From RGIG8748 sp045545635 (GTDB lineage: Bacteria; Bacillota; Clostridia; UMGS1810), in contig JAZQBI010000069.1 in the NCBI GenBank assembly GCA_045545635.1, forward strand, positions 1 through 64,000: a stretch of DNA of 64,000 nucleotides, given 5' to 3'. Each line of letters begins with the position of its first letter. Positions within the stretch are counted from its first letter, which is position 1. The position numbers were made by a program, and so were the translations under genes. The notes beneath the pieces were generated by a model. The model was not told the origin of the DNA. It saw nothing but the letters and a program-made list of their open reading frames with translations, and searched no databases. Below, one piece after another: positions 1 to 7,827 of this stretch.

Positions 1-60
1 GGCGATTATAAGCACAACATAAACAAGACACACCTCAAAATTTGATACGAATAAAGAAAA

Positions 61-101
61 AGCGAAAATGAAAATTGCTAAAAGCAATCTGCATTTTCGC
101 T
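61..101 (-). terminator. Hairpin, likely minus-strand terminator
   Basis: A perfect 10-bp stem (61-70 with 92-101) encloses a smaller ATTGCT/AGCAAT stem. Read on the minus strand the stem is followed by a T-rich tract (TTTTTCTTT). No minus-strand gene that would use it is recognisable to its right. Confidence 0.45.
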
Positions 102-188
102 ACTGTGTTTTGTTCAATAAATTACAATAGAAGTTACAAAAATGTATTGTTAAAAATCACCTCTAAACTATATTTAGAAAAATTTATA

Positions 189-217
189 TTGACAACCACA
201 ATATATTGTGGTATAAT
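189..217 (+). promoter_or_regulatory. Consensus promoter with palindromic operator in the spacer
   Basis: TTGACA (189-194), a 17-bp spacer and TATAAT (212-217) match the sigma-A consensus exactly. The spacer is almost entirely a perfect 16-bp palindrome, CCACAATATATTGTGG (196-211). A repressor bound there would block RNA polymerase, so the promoter is probably strong but controlled. No ORF with a ribosome binding site follows before the terminator at 295-346. Confidence 0.75.
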
Positions 218-223
218 GCATTT

Positions 224-346
224 GTAAATTGATTTGTGCGTGGGGTTCCCGAGGCTTTTAGCCTTAGCATACCAGATGTCGTGATTGTAATTTAAGCCAA
301 CAGTATTACTATGCCCATTTGAGGCAGTAGCTGTTGGCTTTTTTTG
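224..346 (+). ncRNA. Candidate small RNA of the mobile element
   Basis: A transcript from the promoter at 189-217 would start near 224 and end at the terminator at 295-346, giving about 120 nt. The interval has no start codon with a Shine-Dalgarno sequence and no ORF of useful length. It contains a GAGGC...GCCTTAG short stem near 251-267 and the large terminator stem. It could be an antisense or regulatory RNA of the element, or a leader with an attenuator for genes that have since decayed. No known RNA family was recognised. Confidence 0.45.
295..346 (+). terminator. Rho-independent terminator
   Basis: AGCCAACAG (295-303) pairs perfectly with CTGTTGGCT (331-339) and is followed by a run of T to 345. 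The loop contains further partly complementary bases. Confidence 0.75.
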
Positions 347-997
347 TACAGGACTATTTGGATGATGAAAAAGATTTTGTATTGTAAATTTATGGATGGC
401 CTCTGATGATTTAGTAAGACTTATGGTATTGTTATGCCTGCAGATTGTATAAAGATTAATAGTTGATTTAAAGGAATGTGGAATAAACAGATATAAGTTA
501 TTCTTCGTTCCTTTTTGTATCTGATAATGTAAAAGAACTCCGCAAGTCTATAAAAGCAGCTTTTTTGTACTGCCTTACAAAAAAGCCGAACAGACAAAAT
601 TGTATTTGACTGATAAATGATTGTATGCAAAATTTTCAGCGGATTTATATGCTGAGAAGATATCAAAATCCGCAGGATTCAGACAGGAATCCGAACGCAG
701 TAGCGGCTGCGTAAAATATATTACATATGTCACCGTTATGGCATATTTCAGCATCGGCTATAAGCACCTGAGTTTAGCAGGTTGATGCTACCGCCGGACT
801 TTGTCCAACAAAAAAATGCGGTAATATTACTAACCGACCAATACGGGTTTAATAAAATGGAGACAGAGTTAAAAAATACGCTTCAAACTGCGATATTTCA
901 AAAGCCTTTTGTGGTTCATACAAAGAAATTAAGTGGTAACGATTGGCGAAAACCCATGGTATAGCTATGTCCTGATGCTGAAAGAAAGGATTATTAA
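347..997. other. Region without a confident gene; probable decayed mobile DNA
   Basis: Frames on both strands are broken by frequent stops. The best open stretch, 782-964 on the plus strand, would give a 60-residue peptide ending in GNDWRKPMV. It has no ribosome binding site and resembles no family I recognise. The context beside recombinase genes suggests eroded element DNA. Confidence 0.4.
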
Positions 998-1870
998 ATG
1001 TCAAATACATATAAAAATTTGGAAGTACAGTACAACAAAATTTTCAGACACCTTAAGACCGGTAGCTTTAAAACAAGAGAGCGTTACTCAAAAGCATTCA
1101 AGAGATTTATGGTTTTTGTAAGCAGAGAGTATAATTTGCAAAAGCTCGTAAATATCTCGCCCAAGCATATTGTTGCCTATGTAAATTATCTTAGCTCAAA
1201 AGGTCTGGGTGCATCGACGATTAAAACAGAGCTTTCGGCAATTCGCTTCTTTCATGACAATATGCCCTATAGCAGGTATGATGAATTACCATCAAACGAG
1301 GAGCTCGACTTGGAAAGGCGTACCTTTGGCGGTGTTGACCGTACATGGTCAAATGCAGAGTTCAATGCCATGTTAGCCGCGGCTATAAAGAACGGCAGGG
1401 AAGATTTCGTTGCAATTCTTACTCTTGCAAGGTATGCAGGTTTGCGTCTTGAGGAATGTTTTCGGATTGATACGAATGATGCGGAAAATGCTTTGATTAC
1501 AGGAAAACTGTTTGTAAAGGGCAAGGGCGGTCTGACGCGATATGTGCCTGTTAACCAAAGTATAAAAATCTCGTTACAAAACACTCTTGGCGGAATTAAT
1601 CGTGGAGAAAAGCTTTTTGTAAGAAAAGATGACAAAACACATTTTGCACTGAAAAGATTACAGTGCTTTATTGCTTACCACAGAAAAGAATTTACAGATA
1701 ACAAAATAACTTTTCATGGGCTTAGACACACATATGCACACGAAAAGTATGATGAGTTTATCAAGATGGGTAAAACCGATTTTGAGGCAAGGAAAGCTGT
1801 ATCTGAACTGCTTGGACATCATCGTGACGATGTAACGAGAATTTATCTGGCAGGTGATAGAGATGCTTAA
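998..1870 (+). CDS. Tyrosine recombinase (XerC/D-like integrase)
   Basis: This 290-residue protein is a site-specific recombinase that cuts and rejoins DNA through a covalent tyrosine intermediate. An N-terminal SAM-like core-binding domain covers about residues 1-100. The catalytic domain shows the arginine in AGLRLEE, the HGLRH box, the second histidine in LLGHHRDD and the nucleophile tyrosine in TRIYLAG, so all key residues are present. The length is normal for Xer-like enzymes without an arm-binding domain. An AGGA-like site precedes the ATG. The stop overlaps the excisionase-like gene that follows, so the two are probably co-translated. It is most likely an element recombinase rather than the chromosomal dimer-resolving Xer, because it sits beside a second integrase. 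Confidence 0.85.
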   Translation: MSNTYKNLEVQYNKIFRHLKTGSFKTRERYSKAFKRFMVFVSREYNLQKLVNISPKHIVAYVNYLSSKGLGASTIKTELSAIRFFHDNMPYSRYDELPSNEELDLERRTFGGVDRTWSNAEFNAMLAAAIKNGREDFVAILTLARYAGLRLEECFRIDTNDAENALITGKLFVKGKGGLTRYVPVNQSIKISLQNTLGGINRGEKLFVRKDDKTHFALKRLQCFIAYHRKEFTDNKITFHGLRHTYAHEKYDEFIKMGKTDFEARKAVSELLGHHRDDVTRIYLAGDRDA

Positions 1871-2045
1871 AAGCTGCAGAGATATTCTGTCTGTCAAAGA
1901 GCTTTGCAAAGTATTAGGTATTGGCAAGAATACGGCCTATCGTCTGTTGCAATCAGGTGCGTTAAAGTCGGTGCGGATAGGCAAAGTTTACAAGATACCC
2001 AAGGATTTTGTTATAGACTATTTGAATACAACACTTAATAAATGA
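1863..2045 (+). CDS. Excisionase-like HTH protein
   Basis: A 60-residue protein with a MerR/excisionase-type winged helix (the DNA-binding domain of the excisionase family): VKELCKVLGIGKNTAYRLLQ forms the helix-turn-helix and VRIGKVYKIPK the wing. Such proteins bend DNA at attachment sites and set the direction of integrase action. The gene overlaps the end of the recombinase gene by 8 bp and lies just before the integrase remnant, the usual xis-int order. ATG at 1863 is preferred because GGTG lies 6-7 bp upstream; a GTG at 1854 would add three residues. Confidence 0.75.
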   Translation: MLKSCRDILSVKELCKVLGIGKNTAYRLLQSGALKSVRIGKVYKIPKDFVIDYLNTTLNK

Positions 2046-2062
2046 TGCTTGATGTAGGCGGC

Positions 2063-2093
2063 CCGATGTGATAATATGTAAGTATCACATCGG
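2063..2093. repeat. Perfect 11-bp inverted repeat between xis and int
   Basis: CCGATGTGATA (2063-2073) and TATCACATCGG (2083-2093) are exact reverse complements separated by 9 bp. No T tract follows, so it is not an ordinary terminator. Its place between the excisionase-like gene and the integrase start suggests an Xis or repressor binding site, or a structure that controls integrase translation. Confidence 0.6.
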
Positions 2094-2127
2094 ACTGCCT
2101 GTCGACAAGGAAAGGAGAAAAACATAT

Positions 2128-3282
2128 ATGACAGGTAGTATACAAGATAAAAACGGAAAATGGTATATGGTGATTTCGTATAAAGATATGCAAAACAACT
2201 GGAAGACAAAATGGAAATCTACGGGATTATCGGTAAGAGATAATAAAAAACTTGCAGAGCAAATGCTCAAAGAAGAATTAAATACTCTTACAAAAAACAG
2301 TATTGAGATATCGGAAATAAAGCTTGCTGACTATTTTCAAAAATGGACGGATGAGCAAAAATTCATGGTTGAACCCAATACATACCGTTCGTATAAGGGC
2401 AATATGGAAAATCACATAATCCCATATTTTCGTATGCTTGGTTTAAAATTAACCGAACTTAAAACCTATCATCTGGAGGAGTACTACAGATGCAAGCAAT
2501 CAAGTAATTCTATGCTCAATGGCAAGAAAGCATTATCGCCATTTACAATAAAGCATCATCACCAGAATATTTCTAAGGCATTAAGTGATGCTGTTCGCAA
2601 AGAACTTATTTTTGCCAATCCCTCTGCAAATGCAAAAACACCAAAGGTACATAAATACAGGTGTACTTTTTTGACATTTGAAGAAGTTAATCAATTGATT
2701 TAATTGGTAAAGGGAACAGTCATAGAAATTCCGGTAATACTGATTGCTGTTTATGGCATGCGTCGAAGTGAATGTTTGTCGTTGAAATGGAGCGATATAA
2801 ATTTTGAGAGTATGCAGTTTACAATTTCATCATCATTGCTTCAGCATCCGGGTGGCGACTACGAAAGAGCCGCAACCAAAAACGAAAGCAGTTATCGCAC
2901 ACTTCCGCTGACAAGGCAGGTGAAAAACATTCTTGAAAAACAACATCAAACACAAGAAGAAAACAAAAAACTGTTTAGGGGTGAATATCACCAAAGCGAT
3001 TATATCTGTACATGGGCAGATGGGCGAATTATAACACCCAATTATTTAACACGGACTTTTAAGAAAATTATAAGAGCAAGCAGCCTTCCTGATGTACATA
3101 TCCATTCGCTAAGACACAGCGTAGCAAGTAATCTGCTTGCTAATAATTTTTCGGTGGTTGATGTACAGCATTTTTTAGGACACAGTGATGCAAGTACAAC
3201 GCTTAGTTTTTATTCGCATATTGACGGAAGTTCAAAGAGAAAAATTGCAATTGCCCTTGATGACAAGCTGGTAATGAACTAG
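2128..3282 (+). pseudogene. Tn916-type integrase interrupted by an in-frame stop
   Basis: Read through, this is a 384-codon tyrosine integrase of the Tn916 type: an N-terminal AP2-like arm-binding domain (residues 1-55), a SAM-like core-binding domain (about 65-165) and a catalytic domain with YGMRRSE, HIHSLRH and LGHSDASTTLSFYSH. Codon 192 (2701-2703) is TAA and the frame continues without a shift, so one point change separates the core-binding domain from all catalytic residues. The start at 2128 follows AAAGGAG by about 10 bp. A TTG at 2704 could restart translation but has no ribosome binding site and would give a fragment without DNA-binding domains. The element is therefore probably immobile unless the upstream recombinase substitutes. 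Confidence 0.8.
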
Positions 3283-3330
3283 TAATTTTTTAGAAATTTT
3301 TTAGAAAAAGGCATATTTTGCTATAAAGGC

Positions 3331-3372
3331 AAAAAAGTAACCCGCCTGAATCTTTTGATACAAGCGGGTTTG
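3331..3372 (-). terminator. Terminator of tRNA-Trp
   Basis: AACCCGC (3339-3345) pairs with GCGGGTT (3364-3370). On the minus strand the stem is followed by ACTTTTTT. It lies immediately beyond the 3' end of the tRNA. Confidence 0.75.
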
Positions 3373-3374
3373 TC

Positions 3375-3450
3375 TGGCAGGGGTAGTAAGACTTGAACTC
3401 ACGGCACGCGGTTTTGGAGACCGCTGCTCTACCAACTGAGCTATACCCCT
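3375..3450 (-). tRNA. tRNA-Trp (anticodon CCA)
   Basis: The minus strand folds as a complete tRNA. The acceptor stem is AGGGGTA/TACCCCT, the D arm contains AGCTCAGTTGGTAGAGC, the anticodon stem GCGGT/ACCGC carries the loop CTCCAAA with anticodon CCA, and the T loop is GTTCAAGTC. The 3' CCA is encoded (3375-3377). It carries tryptophan to UGG codons. The 3' end faces the mobile element and may mark the attachment site, although no second copy of the tRNA end occurs in the window. Confidence 0.95.
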
Positions 3451-3474
3451 ATGTATTAAATTTGCAACATTGAT

Positions 3475-3503
3475 ATTATATCGTAAAAAAATTGCTGTGT
3501 CAA
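3475..3503 (-). promoter_or_regulatory. Promoter of tRNA-Trp
   Basis: On the minus strand TTGACA (3498-3503), a 17-bp spacer and TATAAT (3475-3480) form an exact consensus promoter reading into the tRNA. Confidence 0.8.
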
Positions 3504-3546
3504 TCTTTTTTTGAAAAAATATAATAAAATCTTTTTATTCTTTTTA

Positions 3547-3575
3547 TTTACAATTATATCAGGTTATGATAAAAT
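3547..3575 (+). promoter_or_regulatory. Promoter of the exported-protein gene at 3610
   Basis: TTTACA (3547-3552), a 17-bp spacer and TAAAAT (3570-3575) lie 35 bp before the GTG start at 3610. Confidence 0.6.
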
Positions 3576-3609
3576 AAAATTACCAAAATTATGAATGGAG
3601 TGATTTACT

Positions 3610-5058
3610 GTGAAAAAGATTTTTGCATTGCTACTTACTGTTGTTATTGCTTTTTCTGCTTTGACTGCAGGTGCGTCTTCTGTGCCGAAGTTTATGGAAA
3701 AAAGCTACAACAACTATACTGCTGACTACAAATTGTCTATGACAATAGATAATGCAGACGAAATAGTGGCCTTTTTGGATGAAGTCAAAATGCCCGATGA
3801 GGTAAATAACCATCTTGATGTTAAGGCGCTTCTTGAGTCTCTTTGCACAGTAAATTCTGCGATGAGAGTTGAAGCGGAGATGAGCGAGGATTTCAGAAAG
3901 ATGAAGGTTGCTCTCACTGCAGAAAGTGCACAGGATATAAAATTCAACCGTAATCTTGACACTTCCTACAATATGAAAATGGGTATGTGGCTTGATATGG
4001 ATATCGATGCCAAAAAGCTTGTGATAATATACTCCACACCCCTTAACGAAAAATATGCGGTGCTTGATTTTGCAAAGGATTTGCCCGCTGAGGTAACAGA
4101 GCCCGTGTTTGAGATGTATGACAAGATGTTTAACCGTGAATTTATGGAAAAAACATCAAAAGAGATAATGGCTCTCTCTATGGAGCATGCTGATATTTCT
4201 ATGGATGGAAGCAGATGTGTGGTTAAGTTTGATAACGATGCCTTTGTTTCCGTTGCCGAAGATATTGCGGAATATGTGTTTAAGATGGCATCCGATATGG
4301 CGGTTTCTGTTGGCGGAGAGCCGTTGCCCGAAATGAAAATACCATCTTTTAAGGGCATAAAGCTTCTTGGCGATGACGGAATAGTGTGCACATACAAATT
4401 AAACGGCAACAAAATAAAGAGCGTTTCGGAAAAAATAGACATATCAATAGGCCTTGCAGGTATCTATACTATGATTACCGGAGAAGAATGGTCATACAAT
4501 TTTGACGGTAACATAGATTTTACTCTGATATCGGATGCAGTTGTAAGCAAGGTAGGAACAACCCATCCTGCAATGCCCGAAATAACAGCAGAAAACAGCT
4601 TTGGTCTTACAGATCGCTTTGGTTTGACGGCAGAACCCGATTACGGATACGAATATGACGGAGGAAAATTCCGTTCTTTGTACACATACGGTTCTATGGA
4701 ATTTGATACCTTTGACGGGGAAAGATATTATATGCCCGTAAGAGCAACTATTGAGGATGCATACTGGGATTGTGCCGATATCACCTATGATAACGGACTC
4801 GTTACAATAAAGACCTATTCCGACACAGACGAAGAAAACATTGATGTAGCTTTTCGCGTGGGTGAGGATAAGGCTGTTGTAAACGGAGTAAGCTATGAGG
4901 GCTTGGGTGCATTCAAGCTGATAGACGGAAGTGTGTATGCAAGTGTGGATTTTTACGAAGAATGTCTGGGATGGTCTCTGGACTATTTGTGGAAAGATCT
5001 CCTTGGAGGCGGTCTTGACTATGAGTTCTCCACAGAAAAGTATGATTTTGAATTCTGA
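3610..5058 (+). CDS. Exported protein of unknown function
   Basis: A 482-residue protein that I do not assign to a family. It begins with a clear signal peptide (charged MKK, then a hydrophobic core to about residue 20, cleavage near AGASS), so it is exported. No lipobox cysteine or later membrane segment is seen. The mature part is acidic and rich in alternating beta-like segments such as YKLSMTIDN and IDISIGLAG, which suggests a beta-rich lipoprotein-localisation-like or substrate-binding fold. Translation starts at GTG 3610, nine bp after GGAG. A strong terminator follows, so it is a single-gene unit and unrelated in transcription to the acetylation genes downstream. Confidence 0.75.
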   Translation: MKKIFALLLTVVIAFSALTAGASSVPKFMEKSYNNYTADYKLSMTIDNADEIVAFLDEVKMPDEVNNHLDVKALLESLCTVNSAMRVEAEMSEDFRKMKVALTAESAQDIKFNRNLDTSYNMKMGMWLDMDIDAKKLVIIYSTPLNEKYAVLDFAKDLPAEVTEPVFEMYDKMFNREFMEKTSKEIMALSMEHADISMDGSRCVVKFDNDAFVSVAEDIAEYVFKMASDMAVSVGGEPLPEMKIPSFKGIKLLGDDGIVCTYKLNGNKIKSVSEKIDISIGLAGIYTMITGEEWSYNFDGNIDFTLISDAVVSKVGTTHPAMPEITAENSFGLTDRFGLTAEPDYGYEYDGGKFRSLYTYGSMEFDTFDGERYYMPVRATIEDAYWDCADITYDNGLVTIKTYSDTDEENIDVAFRVGEDKAVVNGVSYEGLGAFKLIDGSVYASVDFYEECLGWSLDYLWKDLLGGGLDYEFSTEKYDFEF

Positions 5059-5070
5059 TATATAAATAAT

Positions 5071-5119
5071 TATATGGGTTGTAAAAGTAAGTTTTTACAA
5101 CCCATATAATATGTTTTTT
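5071..5119 (+). terminator. Long-stem terminator
   Basis: A perfect 16-bp stem (5071-5086 with 5093-5108) has a 6-nt loop. TTTTTT follows after a 4-nt gap and lies just before the MBOAT ribosome binding site. It separates the two transcription units. Confidence 0.7.
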
Positions 5120-5130
5120 GGAGGAACGAT

Positions 5131-6540
5131 ATGCTCTTTTCAAGCACAGTTTTTATATACCTGTTTTTGCCCTTGGTGCTCATAGGCTATTACGGTATTT
5201 TCAGAAAAAGCAGAAAGGCTCAGAATGTTTTTCTGCTCATAGCCAGCTTGTTTTTCTATGCCTGGGGAGAACCCAAGTTTGTTCTTGTTATGATGGTATC
5301 AATATTTGCAAACTGGGTTTTTGCGCTTTTGGTCCATAAGGCAAAAAAATCAGGCAGAACAGGCATTGCAAGGACAGTGGTAGCACTTACCTGTGTGTAC
5401 AATCTGTCGTTTCTTTTTGTGTTTAAATACCTTAACTTTGCCACATCGATAATTGCCAAAGCATATCCAACGGCACTTATTACAAAAATTGCTTTGCCAA
5501 TCGGTATATCCTTTTTTACCTTTCAGGCTATGTCCTATGTGCTTGATGTGTACAGAGACAGAGGCAGTGTACAGAAAAATATTCTCAATGTAGGTCTGTA
5601 TATTTCTTTCTTCCCTCAGCTTATTGCAGGACCTATTGTAAGGTACGAAACCGTTGCCGAGGAAATCAGTTACAGAAAAGAAACCGCAGAGGATTTCTTT
5701 TCGGGCTTTTGCCGTTTTGTGGTCGGACTTGCAAAAAAAGTTCTTCTGGCAAATTCCTTTGCACTTCTGGCGGACAAGGTTTTCTACTTCAGCACAGGGG
5801 GAGGAATAACGGCACCTTTGGCGTGGCTTGGTGCCATTGGCTATACCTTGCAGATTTTCTTTGATTTTTCCGGCTATAGCGATATGGCGATAGGTCTTGG
5901 AAAAATGTTCGGATTTCATTTTCTTGAAAACTTCAACTATCCGTATATATCAAAGTCCATAACGGAATTCTGGCGAAGATGGCATATATCTCTGGGTACA
6001 TGGTTTCGTGACTATGTGTATTTTCCCCTTGGCGGAAGCAGGGTGAATTCCAAAGTGCGGCTGGTTTTTAACCTCTTTGTTGTGTGGCTTCTCACAGGTA
6101 TCTGGCACGGAGCGGACTGGACCTTTATCGTGTGGGGACTTATGTACTTTGTGCTGATAGCTTTGGAAAAGCTCATAGGCATCAGAAGTCCCAAAAATAA
6201 ATTACAGAGTGTCATCTGTCACATTTACACAATGTTTTTTGTTATTATGGGATGGGTTATTTTCAGGGCAGACGATATGCCTCGTGCCATGCTCTATATA
6301 AGTCAGATGTTTGATTTTTCAGAGGGAAGACTCTTTGGAGAATATTTTTCCCGCTATGCAGTAATGCTTGCTGTGGGTGTTTTTGCTTCCCTGCCTTTTG
6401 CACGCAGGTGGGGAGAGAGACTTGCAAACGCCAAAGCCGGCAAGGTGCTCTTGGGAATATGGATTGTTCTTCTTTTTGTGCTGAGTATTGCATCACTTCT
6501 GAGCAGTTCGTACAATCCGTTTATCTATTTTAATTTTTAG
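5131..6540 (+). CDS. MBOAT-family membrane O-acyltransferase (AlgI/PatA-like)
   Basis: A 469-residue polytopic membrane protein of the membrane-bound O-acyltransferase family. It moves acetyl groups across the membrane for transfer to a cell-surface polymer. The family pattern is clear: an N-terminal LFSST start followed by FLLIASLFFYAWGEPKF, the central segments FFPQLIAGPIVRY and FFDFSGYSDMAIGLGKMFG, FWRRWHISLGTWFRDYVY, and the essential histidine in LTGIWHGADWTFIVWG. Length is typical for AlgI. The DHHW protein gene begins 9 bp after its stop, the usual two-gene acetylation cassette. The target polymer cannot be read from the sequence; secondary cell-wall polysaccharide is plausible given the SLH proteins in this window. 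Confidence 0.9.
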   Translation: MLFSSTVFIYLFLPLVLIGYYGIFRKSRKAQNVFLLIASLFFYAWGEPKFVLVMMVSIFANWVFALLVHKAKKSGRTGIARTVVALTCVYNLSFLFVFKYLNFATSIIAKAYPTALITKIALPIGISFFTFQAMSYVLDVYRDRGSVQKNILNVGLYISFFPQLIAGPIVRYETVAEEISYRKETAEDFFSGFCRFVVGLAKKVLLANSFALLADKVFYFSTGGGITAPLAWLGAIGYTLQIFFDFSGYSDMAIGLGKMFGFHFLENFNYPYISKSITEFWRRWHISLGTWFRDYVYFPLGGSRVNSKVRLVFNLFVVWLLTGIWHGADWTFIVWGLMYFVLIALEKLIGIRSPKNKLQSVICHIYTMFFVIMGWVIFRADDMPRAMLYISQMFDFSEGRLFGEYFSRYAVMLAVGVFASLPFARRWGERLANAKAGKVLLGIWIVLLFVLSIASLLSSSYNPFIYFNF

Positions 6541-6549
6541 AGGTATTTT

Positions 6550-7749
6550 ATGAAAAAAACAAAAATCTGTATTTTTATAATATGCTTTGCCTTGATATTT
6601 GCGGGAATGCTGAGTATAGAGTTCTGGGGAAAAATCGGTGTCAGTGCCGTGAATTTTGTCAAAAACATACCGGAGCAGGGCATGGCAGATGCCTTTGGGA
6701 CTCTTACGGACGATCTGGAACGGATTACCTCCTGGAACCTTTCCTATCACGGGATTTTTATGGATATAAATTCAGTTGTGCTTCGTCTTACCAACACCAA
6801 TGTGGTGGAAAAAGATGATATAACCGTAGTCCGTACAAACACGGGGACACTGGCAAACCCAAGGCCTGATATGTTGAATTGGGAATTGAGACAACGGGCA
6901 GACAGTGTTAAGAAGCTGTCGGAGGCGGCAAAAAAAAGCGGAACAAAATTTTTGTACGTAATGGCACCTACAAAGGGATATTCTCTTGATTATCCCGAGG
7001 ATGTGAGAGACAATACCAAATCTAACTGCGACAGATTTCTTTCCGAACTCAAAAAAAGAGATGTGGAAACCTTGAATCTCATAGAGGTTATGTCAGATGT
7101 GCCGGAAGAGGAGCTGTTTTTTACCACAGACCATCACTGGCGTCCTGAGTATGCTTTCCGAGGTGCCTGGGAGATAGCCGATTGCCTTGAGGAAAGGTAC
7201 GGCTTTACCTATGACAAATCTCTTTCGGATATAAATAACTACAATGTAAATGTGCTGAAAGACTGGTTTCTCGGTTCTCAAGGCAAAAAGACAGGAAAGT
7301 TTTTTGCAAAAGGCGGTGCCGATGATATAAGCATCATTTTGCCGAAATTTGACACTGCACTCAAAGAGGAACAGCCTGCAAAGGGTACATTCCGTGAGGG
7401 GACCTTTGAGGAAACTGTTATGTTTATGGAAAATGTAGAAAGGAAAGATTATTACAATCTTAATCCCTATGTTGCGTACAGCGGGGGAGACTTTCGTGAG
7501 CAGATAATAACCAACAAACTAAACCCTGAGGGGCAAACGATTCTCCTTGTGCGGGATTCCTTCGCCTGTGCAATGTCACCGTTTCTTTCCCTTGCCGCTT
7601 CCCGAATCAACTGCATTGATGTGAGGGATGGCGGATATGTGGGTGAAAAGCCTGATGTCTATGCATACATTGAAGCTCTTCGCCCCGATTACCTTGTTGT
7701 AATGTACACGGGAATGTCTGCAGGAGAGGATCTTTATAACTTTGAATAA
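6550..7749 (+). CDS. DHHW-family (AlgX/AlgJ-like) acetylation partner
   Basis: A 399-residue protein anchored by one N-terminal hydrophobic segment (about residues 5-25) with the rest outside the membrane. The FFTTDHHWRPEYAFRGAWEIA stretch near residues 193-213 carries the DHHW motif that names the family, and the segment around LVRDSFACAMSPFL is the SGNH-type serine block seen in AlgJ/AlgX relatives. Such proteins take acetyl from the MBOAT partner and place it on the polymer. The gene starts 9 bp after the MBOAT gene and is surely co-transcribed with it. Confidence 0.85.
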   Translation: MKKTKICIFIICFALIFAGMLSIEFWGKIGVSAVNFVKNIPEQGMADAFGTLTDDLERITSWNLSYHGIFMDINSVVLRLTNTNVVEKDDITVVRTNTGTLANPRPDMLNWELRQRADSVKKLSEAAKKSGTKFLYVMAPTKGYSLDYPEDVRDNTKSNCDRFLSELKKRDVETLNLIEVMSDVPEEELFFTTDHHWRPEYAFRGAWEIADCLEERYGFTYDKSLSDINNYNVNVLKDWFLGSQGKKTGKFFAKGGADDISIILPKFDTALKEEQPAKGTFREGTFEETVMFMENVERKDYYNLNPYVAYSGGDFREQIITNKLNPEGQTILLVRDSFACAMSPFLSLAASRINCIDVRDGGYVGEKPDVYAYIEALRPDYLVVMYTGMSAGEDLYNFE

Positions 7750-7775
7750 AAAAGGTTTGCATTTGACATAAAATG

Positions 7776-7784
7776 TGGTATACT
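7776..7784 (+). promoter_or_regulatory. Extended -10 promoter
   Basis: TGGTATACT forms an extended -10 element 44 bp before the DUF1846 gene. A TTGACA lies 10 bp upstream, too close for a standard pair, so the extended -10 is the better reading. Confidence 0.4.
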
Positions 7785-7827
7785 ATTATTTGGTGTGTAT
7801 TGAGTTAAATATCAGAGGTGAACGGTT

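Noticed and set aside
782..964. Sixty-codon plus-strand frame near the recombinase
   Set aside because: No ribosome binding site, TTG or ATG start in decayed DNA, no family recognised.
2701..2703. Recoding of the in-frame stop (selenocysteine or pyrrolysine)
   Set aside because: The codon is TAA, which is not used for either amino acid, and no structured element follows.
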